Shown piece after piece: positions 34,351 to 43,699 of a DNA stretch of 64,000 nucleotides. The stretch comes from Exiguobacterium alkaliphilum 12/1. Its GTDB lineage: Bacteria; Bacillota; Bacilli; Exiguobacteriales; Exiguobacteriaceae. The position numbers and the translations under genes were made by a program. The notes beneath the pieces were generated by a model that saw only the letters and a program-made list of their open reading frames with translations, did no database searches and was not told the DNA's origin. Where the stretch lies: the NCBI RefSeq assembly GCF_000714435.1, contig NZ_JJMW01000060.1, positions 16,989 to 80,988 of the forward strand. The letters are read 5' to 3'. How positions within the stretch are numbered: the stretch's first letter is position 1; the number at the start of each line of letters is the position of its first letter.

Positions 34351-34707
34351 ATGACAGAAGAAGAGAAAAAAGAAGCCGTTTCCTCTGAGGAAGAAACGGA
34401 AGAAGTCGAGCCTACGGCTGTCCTCGCCGATGCGCTCGATGAGGATGACGAAGAAGAGGATCAGCCTGAAGAAAAGAACATGGACCACATTAAAGGCGTG
34501 TTCAACTATATGCATGAGAACGGACGGGAATATCGTGTCGTCTTTTATAACGACCGAAAAAACCTCGTCTTCCGTGAACTCGGGAACGGAAAAGTCGAAT
34601 TCGTGGGACGTTTCACGGATGAGTCGTATGACCAAGAGAACGAGGACGAAATGCGTGAACTCGGTGAAACCGAATTGAACCGAATTCTCGCCGACCGTCT
34701 CAAATAA
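34351..34707 (+). CDS. Acidic DUF1292-like protein
   Basis: 118 residues. The first 45 are almost all Glu/Asp with Ala/Val, a disordered acidic tail. The rest forms a small beta-rich unit (YRVVFYNDRKNLVFRELGNGKVEFVGRFTD). Similarity to DUF1292 is by impression. The role is unknown. The start follows GGAGG, and a terminator follows directly. Confidence 0.6.
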   Translation: MTEEEKKEAVSSEEETEEVEPTAVLADALDEDDEEEDQPEEKNMDHIKGVFNYMHENGREYRVVFYNDRKNLVFRELGNGKVEFVGRFTDESYDQENEDEMRELGETELNRILADRLK

Positions 34708-34737
34708 AAAAATCGCCCCAGCCCGGGCGATTTTTTT
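34706..34737. terminator. Bidirectional terminator
   Basis: ATCGCCC (34712-34718)/GGGCGAT (34725-34731) with A-run before and T-run after. It serves both convergent genes and overlaps the stop of the minus-strand one. Confidence 0.85.
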
Positions 34738-35146
34738 ATTTGTTCTTGTTTCGCTTTTTCTTCCGCAGCGCATAGACCGCACCGGCAATCCCACCGGCGA
34801 CGGCGAGGCCGGCCATGACCGGGACGAGCACTTTCTTCGTCGGAATCATCTCACGCACGCGCTCATACGGCGTCGGCACCGACAGTTCGAATTGAACGGC
34901 CGCTTCGCCATGTCCATTCGCCCGTGCTTTACGCGCCGCATCGGTGATGACGACACGACTCGTCGTGTAGCGGCGGTTGCCATGCTCGTCCGTGAATGGG
35001 CGACGGACGCGTTTCACACCACGAACCGTCTTTCCACGCGCCGCATCCGGACGGACGACGCGCTCACTCGTCCACGCCCGTCCCCCTGTCGCACTATAAG
35101 CCGGGCGAATCGTCCGGCGATTTAACCATGTGTATGAATCATTCAT
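34736..35146 (-). CDS. Unrecognised basic protein with C-terminal membrane anchor
   Basis: 136 residues. A highly basic N-terminal region (Arg-rich, TIRPAYSATGGRAWTSERVV) is followed near the C-terminus by one hydrophobic helix (VLVPVMAGLAVAGGIAGAVYAL) and a lysine-rich tail. Topology would place the basic domain on one side of the membrane with a short KKKRNK tail. I do not recognise the family. The start at 35146 has GGAGGG upstream. The frame extends to 35200 but without a ribosome site. Confidence 0.6.
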   Translation of the reverse strand: MNDSYTWLNRRTIRPAYSATGGRAWTSERVVRPDAARGKTVRGVKRVRRPFTDEHGNRRYTTSRVVITDAARKARANGHGEAAVQFELSVPTPYERVREMIPTKKVLVPVMAGLAVAGGIAGAVYALRKKKRNKNK

Positions 35147-35242
35147 CGTTGATTCCCTCCAATATTGTGAAGTCCTTCTCTTATTATACCCATAGAGCAT
35201 CTCAAAAAAACATCTCTCCCGCTGCCGAAACAGCCGACAGAC

Positions 35243-35266
35243 AAAAGACCGGCACGGCGGCCGGTC
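35243..35266 (-). terminator. RND gene terminator
   Basis: GACCGGC/GCCGGTC stem, followed on the minus strand by TTTTG, 5 bp after the stop. Confidence 0.65.
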
Positions 35267-35271
35267 TCAAG

Positions 35272-38200
35272 TCATTCCGTGAACGGTTTGTCACGGTGGC
35301 GACGTTTCGCCAAAATCAGGTAATACGCCGGCACGAGGACGAGCGTGAGAATCGTCGAGAACATGATTCCCGAGACAATCCCAATCGCGAGCGGCTTGAA
35401 GAGCGGATCACTACCGAGGGCGACCGGCAACAGGGCAACGACCGCCGTGAGCGCCGTCAACAAGATTGGACGAATCCGAGCCCGGCCGGCCTCATATACC
35501 GCCGTCGTGACCGCCATCCCTTGGCGAATGCCCTGCTCGATGAATTCGAACAAGACGACCGCATTCCGGACGACGATTCCGGCGAGCGAGACCATCCCCA
35601 TCGAGGCCATGAAGCTAAACGGTGTCTGCGTCACGAATAGACCGACGACCGCGCCAGCGATGGCCAAGTAAATCGTGAACAAGACGAGTAGCGGCAAGGA
35701 CAACGAGTTGAACTGGAACGCGATAATCAAGAAGATCAAGAACAAGACGACGACGAACAACGTCGCGAGTTCGAGGAAGAACTCGTTTTGCGTATCACTC
35801 GACCCGGTCTGGGCGAATGAGATGCCATCGTCAGTCAAGCCGGCTTGCGCGTCCTCAAGCACGCGATCGACGTCCGCTCTGAACGCTTCCTCGTCCATCC
35901 CTTCGGTCGGATAGATGCGAAGCGTCACGGTGCGTTCTCCGTTCTCCCGCGGGATTTGTTGAATTTGCTCGGTCGTCGTCTCATCGACGAACGTACTGAG
36001 CGGGGCGACCGGCGGACCGGCCTCCGTTTGCACCGGGACGAGAATGTCGTCTAGTGCGAGCGCCTCACGGTTCGCCTCAGCATCGATGACGATTTTGACG
36101 TCACGTTGCTCGACGCCGTCGTCGAACGTTCCGATTGGCACCCCGTCTGTGACGAGACGGATTTGATCACTGATCGTCTTCGCCGTCACACCGGCGGATG
36201 CCATCGCTTCACGGTCGAGCTCGTACGTGAGCGTCTGGAACGGCTCTTTGATGTCGTCGAGGACGAGCGCACCTTCTATCGCCTCGAGCTCGGCTTTCAC
36301 CGTGTCGCGGGCTTCGACAAGCTGATCAATCGTCTCACCGCGCATCGTGAACTCGACCGGGGCCGAAGCCGGTGGTCCTTGCTGTTGCGTTTCTAAGAAA
36401 ATCTCCGCGTCAGGATAATTTTCACGTAATTGTGTCGTGTAGCGGTCAATCAGTTGAATCGCGTCAATTTGATCGTTATCGACGCGGACGACGATCTGTC
36501 CTGTGTTTTCGCCTGACTGGTCTAGCCCACCCGTGAACAGACTCGGCAATCCACTTCCGGCGAAGACGGACGTCTCGACGACGCCGTCGACGTCTCGGAA
36601 CTCGGCTTCCATCTGCCTCAAGCGACGTTCCGTCTCTTCAAGGTTCGTCTGGACCGGGAACGTGACGCTCGTGACGACTTCCGGGCGGTTCGCTGCCGGG
36701 AAGAACTCGAACGGCGTCAACAAGATGAGGCCGTAGAGCGCCGTCGTGAGGACGAAGCCGACGAGACCGAACGTCCATGGCCGTTTCGCGACGAGCGGGA
36801 GCAATTTATCTGCATAGAAGTTGCTCAACCGGTTAAGCGGTCCACCGAGCCAACCCGGCTCGCGTTTCGAGACGCGGACTTGCTTGCGGTTCAGCCAATA
36901 TTGCGCGATCGGGACAAGCGTCAAGCTGATGACCATTGATGCGAGCACCGATAAAGCGAGCACGGTCGGCAGCGCCCGGATGAAGTTCCCGTTCGCGCCC
37001 GACAGTAACGTCAGCGGCAAGAAGGCGAAGACGACAGCGAGCGTCGACGTGACGATCGAGCCCCACACTTCCTTCGTCCCACGGACGGCCCCGAGCATCG
37101 CCGAGTCCCCTTTCCGGTATCGACGTAAAATATTGTCGTTGACGACGATGGCGTCATCGACGAGAATCCCGAGGGCGATAATCGCGCCGATAATCGAGAT
37201 TTGGTTCAAATCGACCCCGGTGAAGCGGAGGGGAATCAACGCGAGCAAGAACGAGAGCGGGATCGCCAAGCTGACGATGAGCGAGCCCGTGAACGTCAAG
37301 CCGATCGTCGTCACGACGATGACCGCGATCATCGCGATCAAAAACTCGCGCGTGAGCGAGGAGAAGATCGCATCGACCGCTTCCGCCTGATCGGAGTACG
37401 TGACGAGCTCGACGCTGTCGAGGTTGCCGACTTCCGATGTGACGACTTCGTCGACCCGTTCCTGAAGCGTTGGAATGTCTTGACCTGGTTCAATCGTCAC
37501 CGTGAACGAGACGGCCGGCTTCCCGTCAAGCGAGACGAGGTCGGTCACCGCTTTCGGTGCCTCCTCGACCGTACCGACGTCTGCGAGCAACACCGGCTCG
37601 CCTTCGAACGATCCGATGACGACTTGGTCCATGTCATTGACGTTCGTCAAGCTATCGATCGCAAGCTGATAGATGCCGTCTTCCGTCGATTGACGTCCGA
37701 GCGGCGTCGTCTTGTACTCTTCATTGATGGCTGTCAACACGTCTGGGAAGGCGAGTTGGCGTTCCCCGAGCGCTTCCGAATCGAGCGAGACGACGAACTC
37801 CGTTTCCGGGAGCCCTTTAACCGTCACGCCGGTAACGCCGGCCGTGCGGGACAGGCGTTCTTCTAACTGTTCGACGTTGCCTCGAATCGTCTCGAGTGAT
37901 TCACGGTCATCCCCCGTCAACAAGTACGAGGCGACCGGAAGTTGACCGACCGAATCGTTCACGGTCGGCGGGAGCGCCTCATCCGGCAGACGCGACTGGG
38001 CATCCGACACGGCTTGGCGCACGTTCGCCTGAAGTTCGGACTTGTTCAAGCCGTCCTCGTATTCGACCGTGATGTTTGAGAACTCGGACGCCGAGAGGGA
38101 GGTCACGTTCTCCACCCCTTCGATGTTCCTTAATTCGTCCTCGAGCACACTCGTGACGTTCCGTTCGACCGCTTCAGCGGTCGCCCCTGGATACGGCGTC

Positions 38201-38340
38201 TGGACGAGCACGATGTTGATGCTCGTCTCCGGGATTTCACGCTTCGGCAGTTGGAAGAACGTGAGCACGCCGACGATGATTGCGACGAGTAAAAACACGA
38301 TGACGAGTTTTCCTCGCTCAATCATTTGTTGAAAAAACAT
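35272..38340 (-). CDS. RND-family efflux permease (SwrC/YerP type)
   Basis: 1022 residues. Twelve membrane helices in the two-repeat RND arrangement with two large extracellular loops. Helix 4 has the proton-relay aspartates in GILVDDAIVVNDN. The N-terminus (FLLVAIIVGVLTFFQLPKREIPETS) is typical of HAE1-like permeases. It stands alone, without adaptor or outer-membrane factor, as in the Gram-positive SwrC, which exports surfactin-like lipids. The substrate here is unknown. The start at 38340 follows GAGGGG. Confidence 0.82.
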   Translation of the reverse strand: MFFQQMIERGKLVIVFLLVAIIVGVLTFFQLPKREIPETSINIVLVQTPYPGATAEAVERNVTSVLEDELRNIEGVENVTSLSASEFSNITVEYEDGLNKSELQANVRQAVSDAQSRLPDEALPPTVNDSVGQLPVASYLLTGDDRESLETIRGNVEQLEERLSRTAGVTGVTVKGLPETEFVVSLDSEALGERQLAFPDVLTAINEEYKTTPLGRQSTEDGIYQLAIDSLTNVNDMDQVVIGSFEGEPVLLADVGTVEEAPKAVTDLVSLDGKPAVSFTVTIEPGQDIPTLQERVDEVVTSEVGNLDSVELVTYSDQAEAVDAIFSSLTREFLIAMIAVIVVTTIGLTFTGSLIVSLAIPLSFLLALIPLRFTGVDLNQISIIGAIIALGILVDDAIVVNDNILRRYRKGDSAMLGAVRGTKEVWGSIVTSTLAVVFAFLPLTLLSGANGNFIRALPTVLALSVLASMVISLTLVPIAQYWLNRKQVRVSKREPGWLGGPLNRLSNFYADKLLPLVAKRPWTFGLVGFVLTTALYGLILLTPFEFFPAANRPEVVTSVTFPVQTNLEETERRLRQMEAEFRDVDGVVETSVFAGSGLPSLFTGGLDQSGENTGQIVVRVDNDQIDAIQLIDRYTTQLRENYPDAEIFLETQQQGPPASAPVEFTMRGETIDQLVEARDTVKAELEAIEGALVLDDIKEPFQTLTYELDREAMASAGVTAKTISDQIRLVTDGVPIGTFDDGVEQRDVKIVIDAEANREALALDDILVPVQTEAGPPVAPLSTFVDETTTEQIQQIPRENGERTVTLRIYPTEGMDEEAFRADVDRVLEDAQAGLTDDGISFAQTGSSDTQNEFFLELATLFVVVLFLIFLIIAFQFNSLSLPLLVLFTIYLAIAGAVVGLFVTQTPFSFMASMGMVSLAGIVVRNAVVLFEFIEQGIRQGMAVTTAVYEAGRARIRPILLTALTAVVALLPVALGSDPLFKPLAIGIVSGIMFSTILTLVLVPAYYLILAKRRHRDKPFTE

Positions 38341-38427
38341 ATGGACCCCTCGCTTTCAGATAATGTGCAAATACACATATGAACTATTCTTCTTCATCAT
38401 AGAGGGGTTCCACATCGATTTCAATGC

Positions 38428-38898
38428 TTACGTTTGTTTCAATGTGCTGCCGTGAAACCGTTTTTGGAAAGCGTAGGAGATTTCGATGGAACGTTGCTTC
38501 TGACGCGAGACGGTATGGTCGGACACGTTCACTTGGACGGACTCGCCTGTCAAAAATTGAATGCGCGTGCCGTTCGCCCCCGGCTTGATGTCCGTGACAT
38601 GCTGAAAGTTGATCCATGCGCAGTCCGGGCTCTCTTTCGCAATCGTCGGAAAGAAGACCGCGTCGGCATGCCAATCCATGACGACCGGTGTTTTCCGGTG
38701 CGGACCGAGCACGTGTCGCGCCGCCTCGATGCGCCCTTGGATGCTCGACCCATAATAGAGACAAGCGTGCTCGAGCAACTGCATCGGTGCCCCTTTCATC
38801 CGATGAATCCCGTCCGGCTGATAGACGAGCGTCTCGGCTTCCCCATACTCGTTAAACACCGGAATCAAAGCTCTTGTGTCATTCGTCAACTGCGTCAT
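38428..38898 (-). CDS. comK: Competence transcription factor ComK
   Basis: 156 residues. The ComK pattern is clear: LLEHACLYYGSSIQGRIEAARHVLG, then PVVMDWHADAVFFPT, DCAWINFQHV and QFLTGESVQVNVS. ComK activates DNA-uptake and recombination genes by binding paired AT boxes in the minor groove. The ATG at 38898 is preferred. The upstream in-frame ATG (38913) is part of the GGAGGATG Shine-Dalgarno. It is alone between the RND gene and cssS. Confidence 0.85.
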   Translation of the reverse strand: MTQLTNDTRALIPVFNEYGEAETLVYQPDGIHRMKGAPMQLLEHACLYYGSSIQGRIEAARHVLGPHRKTPVVMDWHADAVFFPTIAKESPDCAWINFQHVTDIKPGANGTRIQFLTGESVQVNVSDHTVSRQKQRSIEISYAFQKRFHGSTLKQT

Positions 38899-38990
38899 CT
38901 GTTCATCCTCCATACCGTTTATTGTGCCTTACACGTTATTCATATCAAGTTCTTATGAAAGCCGCAAATCGGATTTCCCCATTGCCAATA

Positions 38991-39019
38991 AAAAAAACCA
39001 GCCGTTTCAGCTGGTTTTT
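38991..39019 (-). terminator. cssS terminator
   Basis: AAACCAGC/GCTGGTTT stem with 7-nt loop, T-run on the minus strand. Confidence 0.8.
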
Positions 39020-39024
39020 GAGAA

Positions 39025-40395
39025 TCATTCGTCTGAATTTGAGATTTGAACGGTTTTCGAATGCGGGAAACGGAAACGCACAGCCACTCCGTCCGCCGTA
39101 TTTCCTAACGTGACCTCGCCGTGATGCAACGTCACGATACGTTGGACGATGAACAGGCCGAGCCCGAACTTGCCTTGCTTGCCTCTAGAGAATTGATGGA
39201 ACAAGTCGAGGTTTTCGTCGACCGGCGGACCGTCGTTTGCAATGACAATTTCGACACCGGCGTCGGTGCGATTCAAATGGATTCGAATCGACGACTGCGC
39301 ATAGCGAAGGGCGTTGTCGAGCACGTTTTCGAATGCGACCCGAATCTGCTCGCCGTCCCCGAGCATCTCTCCGGCGTGCCCGGTCACCGCCCACTCGAGG
39401 TCCCCTCTCAGTTTGAAACGGGCTACGAGCAACTCCATCAGCTTGTCGAGATTGATCGGCTCAAGCCGCATCTCCTGTCCTTTAAAATATTCGAGTTTTG
39501 TGACGTAAAGCAAATCGACGACTTTTTTCTCAAGACGCGACGCTTCTTCGTCAATCACTTCGGCCGACCCTCTCAAATCACCGGTCGGGTAAATCCCGTC
39601 CCCAATCGATTGCGCATAACCGCGAATGACCATGATTGGCGTCTTCAAATCGTGCGAGATGTTCTGGAGGAGCGCCTGCTGCGCCAAGTCCTGCTCTTGA
39701 AGTTCGAGTCGCATCGCATCAATCGAGCGCGCCAACTGTCCAAGCTCATCCTCTCTTGCGAGCGGGAGCACGGTCTCCCATTGCCGATTCGAAATCTTCT
39801 CGACGGCTCGTTCCATCTCGACGATCGGTTTCGTCAACTCACGTGACATCCAAAGCGCCGGGATGAGCGACAACAGACTGATGACCCCAATCAAGATGGA
39901 GATGCGCCAGAACAATGTCGAGACGAGCTCACGGCGATACGCATCCCAGGCGTAAGACGCCTGATAAATGAGCGTCCCGTCGTATTCGTTTTGACGGATG
40001 ATATAGTAGACGTCCTCTCCGTCAATCGTCGTCTGGTATTTCGCGATCTCACTCGTCTGTTCAATCGCTTCCCGATACATCCGATTCGTCAACTCGAGCG
40101 GAGCCGAACCATAAATGATGCGACCGTTCGGCAAAAAGATGAGCTGATTGACCGAGCGCGATTCTTGTTGGCGCCGGTCATACTCGATCGGATTTTGCGG
40201 AATGTTCTCGAGCTGGTTCGTATTGCCGAGGTAATAATCGACGTCCTGCAGCGTCTCGTACACTTGTTCATCGATAAATTGCGCGATCGAAGAGCGGACC
40301 GTCAGGAGAATCATGAGCGCGAGCGTGACGATGATGAGCAGGATGAGCACCCAAATCTTCCACATGAGCCGTTTCGGCTTGAGTTGCTCGAACAT
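39025..40395 (-). CDS. cssS: CssS-like sensor histidine kinase
   Basis: 456 residues. Two membrane helices (about 11-33 and 165-187) flank a 130-residue extracellular sensor. HAMP follows, then HisKA with NISHDLKTPIMVIRG, N-box FENVLDNALRYA and G-box GKFGLGLFIVQ. The ATG overlaps the regulator's TGA (TGATG). Assignment as CssS, which senses misfolded secreted proteins and quality-control stress in Bacillus, rests mainly on the partner regulator. Confidence 0.72.
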   Translation of the reverse strand: MFEQLKPKRLMWKIWVLILLIIVTLALMILLTVRSSIAQFIDEQVYETLQDVDYYLGNTNQLENIPQNPIEYDRRQQESRSVNQLIFLPNGRIIYGSAPLELTNRMYREAIEQTSEIAKYQTTIDGEDVYYIIRQNEYDGTLIYQASYAWDAYRRELVSTLFWRISILIGVISLLSLIPALWMSRELTKPIVEMERAVEKISNRQWETVLPLAREDELGQLARSIDAMRLELQEQDLAQQALLQNISHDLKTPIMVIRGYAQSIGDGIYPTGDLRGSAEVIDEEASRLEKKVVDLLYVTKLEYFKGQEMRLEPINLDKLMELLVARFKLRGDLEWAVTGHAGEMLGDGEQIRVAFENVLDNALRYAQSSIRIHLNRTDAGVEIVIANDGPPVDENLDLFHQFSRGKQGKFGLGLFIVQRIVTLHHGEVTLGNTADGVAVRFRFPHSKTVQISNSDE

Positions 40396-41057
40396 CACGG
40401 TTTGACGAGACGATACCCGATGCCGTAGAGCGTCTCGAGCTCGAGTCGATGCAACTTCTTGCGCAGACGGCGGACCAAGTCATCGACGACCCGGTCCGAA
40501 CCGAAGTAATCGTGTCCCCATACACCCTCGAGAATCTGTTCGCGCGACAACGCCGAACCGGGATGCTCGAGGAAGAGGAGCAACAAATCAAACTCTTTCG
40601 ACGTCAAATCGATATCGTCCTCTTGGTGTTTGATGAGCCGCTTGTCCGGATAAATCGTGTATTCGCCGTACTCGATATGCTCATTGGACTTCGAGCCGTA
40701 CACGCGATCGATCAGCTTTTTGACACGGATGACGAGTTCGCGCGGCAAGAACGGCTTGGCGATATAGTCGTCCGACCCCATCTCGAGCCCGATAATCTTA
40801 TCGATATCCTCATCGCGTGCCGAGATAAAAATCGTCGGGGTGTTGGCGTTCGTCGCCTTGATTTGTTTCAATAGCTGGAACCCGTCAAGGTCCGGCAACA
40901 TGATGTCTAGTACCCATAAATCGGGCTCATCTTTAATCGCCGCTTGTGCCGAGGCACCGTCGGCGAACGAACGGACCCGGTAACCTTCCTGCTCTAAATA
41001 TGTGACGAGCATTTTATTCAAGTTGATTTCATCGTCGACCAAATAGATTGTATACAT
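40395..41057 (-). CDS. cssR: CssR-like OmpR-family response regulator
   Basis: 220 residues. Receiver domain with MYTIYLVDDEINLNK, phosphoacceptor in WVLDIMLPD, FISARDEDIDKIIGLE and KPFLPREL, then a winged helix ending GHDYFGSDRVVDDLVRRL. This is strikingly close to recalled B. subtilis CssR, which activates the quality-control proteases HtrA and HtrB. The amylase and PrsA in this window are natural functional partners. The start is ATG 41057 after AGGAG. Confidence 0.78.
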   Translation of the reverse strand: MYTIYLVDDEINLNKMLVTYLEQEGYRVRSFADGASAQAAIKDEPDLWVLDIMLPDLDGFQLLKQIKATNANTPTIFISARDEDIDKIIGLEMGSDDYIAKPFLPRELVIRVKKLIDRVYGSKSNEHIEYGEYTIYPDKRLIKHQEDDIDLTSKEFDLLLLFLEHPGSALSREQILEGVWGHDYFGSDRVVDDLVRRLRKKLHRLELETLYGIGYRLVKP

Positions 41058-41149
41058 CCGATTCACTCCTGCAACGTTTTTACATATCATATCAAACAAT
41101 TATGGATAAATGATGGGAAGGACTACGTCTAAACCTGCAATTGCTCGAC

Positions 41150-41173
41150 AAAAAAAGAGGGTCTCCCCTCTTT
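41150..41173 (-). terminator. Terminator of the 30-codon gene
   Basis: AAAGAGGG/CCCTCTTT with 4-nt loop and a T-run on the minus strand. It overlaps the stop codon. Confidence 0.8.
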
Positions 41174-41264
41174 AACGGGACGTCTGTCCGCGTAATTGTT
41201 GAGCCAAGAAAGCCGCTCCTCCGCTCACGAGCGCCACGACGCCACTAATCATGACGAGTTCCAT
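41172..41264 (-). CDS. 30-residue Fur-controlled membrane microprotein
   Basis: The frame encodes 30 residues: MELVMISGVVALVSGG, then AAFLAQQ and LRGQTSR, that is one hydrophobic helix and a short basic tail. AGGTGGGG lies 8 nt before the ATG. A Fur-box-like sequence sits 20 bp upstream and a terminator overlaps the stop, so it is a self-contained gene. It is too short for ordinary gene finders. It recalls the small Fur-regulated Fbp proteins of Bacillus in size and control only. I do not recognise the sequence. Confidence 0.65.
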   Translation of the reverse strand: MELVMISGVVALVSGGAAFLAQQLRGQTSR

Positions 41265-41283
41265 CGTAACCCCACCTCTCATT

Positions 41284-41302
41284 GATACCGATTCTCATTA
41301 TC
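41284..41302. promoter_or_regulatory. Fur box
   Basis: On the minus strand, GATAATGAGAATCGGTATC matches the classical 19-bp Fur box GATAATGATAATCATTATC at 16 positions. It lies between a TATATT/TATTAT-type -10 (about 41306-41314) and the start of the 30-codon gene, where binding would block transcription. Confidence 0.7.
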
Positions 41303-41341
41303 ACCTATAATATAGCACATTTCTGTCTCGATGGAAAACGC

Positions 41342-41368
41342 AAAAAAATCCCGCCTCAAGGGCGGGAT
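41342..41368 (-). terminator. Terminator of the copper operon
   Basis: ATCCCGCC/GGCGGGAT with 5-nt loop and T-run on the minus strand, directly after copZ. Confidence 0.85.
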
Positions 41369-41373
41369 CTCGG

Positions 41374-41580
41374 TCAGGCGTTTACGTCGTAGCCTTGCTC
41401 TTCAATCGCTTCAATCATTTTTTTCACCGATACGTGATCGTTATGAATCACGTCGACGCGGTGGTCTTGGAGTGACACGATTGCCGACTCGACACCTTCT
41501 AATTCCGTCAAAGCGCCCTCGACGGCCGCCTTGCAGTGGTTACATGTCATGCCTTCTACTTTCAATACCGTTTCATTCAT
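41374..41580 (-). CDS. copZ: Copper chaperone CopZ
   Basis: 68 residues, one heavy-metal-associated domain. The Cu(I) site is GMTCNHCKAAV (residues 10-20). It hands copper to CopA and CsoR. The start overlaps the copA stop by 8 bp, so expression is coupled. Confidence 0.92.
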   Translation of the reverse strand: MNETVLKVEGMTCNHCKAAVEGALTELEGVESAIVSLQDHRVDVIHNDHVSVKKMIEAIEEQGYDVNA

Positions 41581-43687
41581 GTGGATGTCCTCCTTGTGTT
41601 TTCAATCGTAACGCGTTCAAGACGACCGAGACCGAACTGAACGCCATCGCCGCGCCGGCGATCCAAGGCGCGAGTAGCCCCGCCGCCGCGACCGGGATAC
41701 CAAGGCTGTTATAGGCGAGCGCCCAGAACAAGTTTTGACGGATGTTTTTCATCGTCAACCGGCTCATCTCGAGGGCTCGGTTCACACCGACGACGTCTTT
41801 GCCCATCACTGTCACATCGGCCGCCTCCAAGGCGACGTCTGTGCCGCTCCCAAAAGCGATGCCGACGTCTGCGACGGCGAGCGCCGGGGCATCGTTCATG
41901 CCGTCCCCGACCATGGCGACGCGGCCTTTTTTCTTCAGCGCCTCGACGTGGTCGGCCTTCTCGACGGGGAGCACCTCCGCGATCACGTTCGACGCGGGGA
42001 TACCGAGTTCACGGGCCACATCGAGCGCGACTTCCTTACGGTCACCGGTCAAGACGTAGACGGCCCGCGTCTTCGCGAGTTCGGCCACGACGTCACGGCT
42101 CCCTTGTTTCAAGCGGTCCTTCAATCCGAACGCCGCCTGGATCCCGGAAGCATCCGCCACATACACCGGCGTCATCGCTCCCATCTTCCAATCGGGCAAG
42201 CTGAATCCTGCTTCTTCCATTAAGCGAACCGAACCGATGAGAAGTTCATTCCCATCCACGACCGCTTTCAATCCTCGACCGGCGAGCTCTTCCATTTGTT
42301 CGACCCGCCCCGTCCCATCAAGCTTCCCAATCGCCGTCGCGAGCGGGTGCGTTGACTGGCGCTCAGCCATGACCGCTTGGCGCATCAACGTCTCATCTCC
42401 GAACGTGGCTACCACTTCCGGCGTCCCGTTCGTGAGCGTACCCGTCTTATCAAAGACGACGATGTCGGCCCCGTTCAACGACTCGAGCTGACCGCCACCT
42501 TTGAACAAGACGCCCTGCTCGGCGGCACGGCCTGTCCCGACCATGATGGACGTCGGCGTGGCGAGACCGAGGGCACATGGGCAGGCGATGACGAGTACCG
42601 CGATCGAGGATCGAATCGCCATATCCAAATTACCGAACCCGAACGCCCAGACGGCGAACGTGACCGCACTGATGGCGACGACAATCGGGACGAAGACACC
42701 GGAGATGCGGTCGGCCTGCCGTTGAATCGGAGCTTTATCGGTCTGGGCCTGCTCGACGACGCGCACGATTTGAGCGAGCATCGTCTCACTGCCGACACGT
42801 TCGGCCTGCATCACCACGCGGTGCGACCGGTTGATCGTCCCGCCGACAATTTCTGCGCCCATCGCTTTTTCAGTCGGAATCGATTCACCTGTTAACATTG
42901 ATTCATCGATGATCGTCTCACCCTCGATGATTCGTCCATCGACCGGTACTTTTTCACCCGGTCGGACGACGAGCATATCTCCGGCGCGGACGAGTTCGAC
43001 CGCCACGGCACGTTCTTCACCATCGACGAGGAGAATCGCTTCTTTCGCCTGAAGCGACAAGAGCGATTTGAGCGCATCGGTCGTTTTCTCTTTTGCCCGC
43101 GCCTCGAGCCATTTCCCGACGAGGACGAGCGTGATCAACACCGCACTCGTCTCAAAGTAGAGTGCCGGGTGCATCGGGTGAGCGAGCATCTCGAACACCG
43201 AATAGAAGTAGGCAGCCGACGTCCCCGTCGCGACGAGGACGTCCATATTCGCACTGCCGCTCTTCAAGCTCTTGTATGCCCCTTGATAAAACTGCGCCCC
43301 AATCCAAAACAGGACCGGCGTCGCCAGGGCGAACTGCCACCACGGGTTCATGAGCCAATCGGCATGAAACATGAACCCCGGGATGTGCGTGATCATAACG
43401 AGCAACAGCGGGGCCGATAGGAGCGACGAGATGAGTACTTTCCGTTCGAGCGGACGCAAGTCCCGCTTTGGCGTCATCTCGACTTTGTGTGCTGCCCCGT
43501 AACCGAGTTTCTCGATGCGGGCGATCAGCTCTTCCTCGGTGATGCCGTCTTCGACACGGATCGTCGCCGTCTCAAGCGGCAAGTTGACGGTCGCTTCGAC
43601 ACCGTCCATCTTATTCAACACTTTTTCGATTCGGGCCGAACATGCGGCGCACGTCATCCCTTGAATCGAGAGTTCGACGGTTTTCAT
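41573..43687 (-). CDS. copA: Cu(I)-exporting P1B-type ATPase
   Basis: 704 residues. There is one N-terminal metal-binding domain (GMTCAACSARIEK, residues 10-22). B. subtilis CopA has two, so this is a shorter variant. Other motifs: membrane CPC in IACPCALGLATP, phosphorylation site DKTGTLTNG, nucleotide-site STHPLA, hinge GDGMNDAPAL. It exports cytosolic copper. It lies 12 bp after csoR and overlaps copZ. Confidence 0.93.
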   Translation of the reverse strand: MKTVELSIQGMTCAACSARIEKVLNKMDGVEATVNLPLETATIRVEDGITEEELIARIEKLGYGAAHKVEMTPKRDLRPLERKVLISSLLSAPLLLVMITHIPGFMFHADWLMNPWWQFALATPVLFWIGAQFYQGAYKSLKSGSANMDVLVATGTSAAYFYSVFEMLAHPMHPALYFETSAVLITLVLVGKWLEARAKEKTTDALKSLLSLQAKEAILLVDGEERAVAVELVRAGDMLVVRPGEKVPVDGRIIEGETIIDESMLTGESIPTEKAMGAEIVGGTINRSHRVVMQAERVGSETMLAQIVRVVEQAQTDKAPIQRQADRISGVFVPIVVAISAVTFAVWAFGFGNLDMAIRSSIAVLVIACPCALGLATPTSIMVGTGRAAEQGVLFKGGGQLESLNGADIVVFDKTGTLTNGTPEVVATFGDETLMRQAVMAERQSTHPLATAIGKLDGTGRVEQMEELAGRGLKAVVDGNELLIGSVRLMEEAGFSLPDWKMGAMTPVYVADASGIQAAFGLKDRLKQGSRDVVAELAKTRAVYVLTGDRKEVALDVARELGIPASNVIAEVLPVEKADHVEALKKKGRVAMVGDGMNDAPALAVADVGIAFGSGTDVALEAADVTVMGKDVVGVNRALEMSRLTMKNIRQNLFWALAYNSLGIPVAAAGLLAPWIAGAAMAFSSVSVVLNALRLKTQGGHPHE

Positions 43688-43699
43688 GAACAGACCTCC

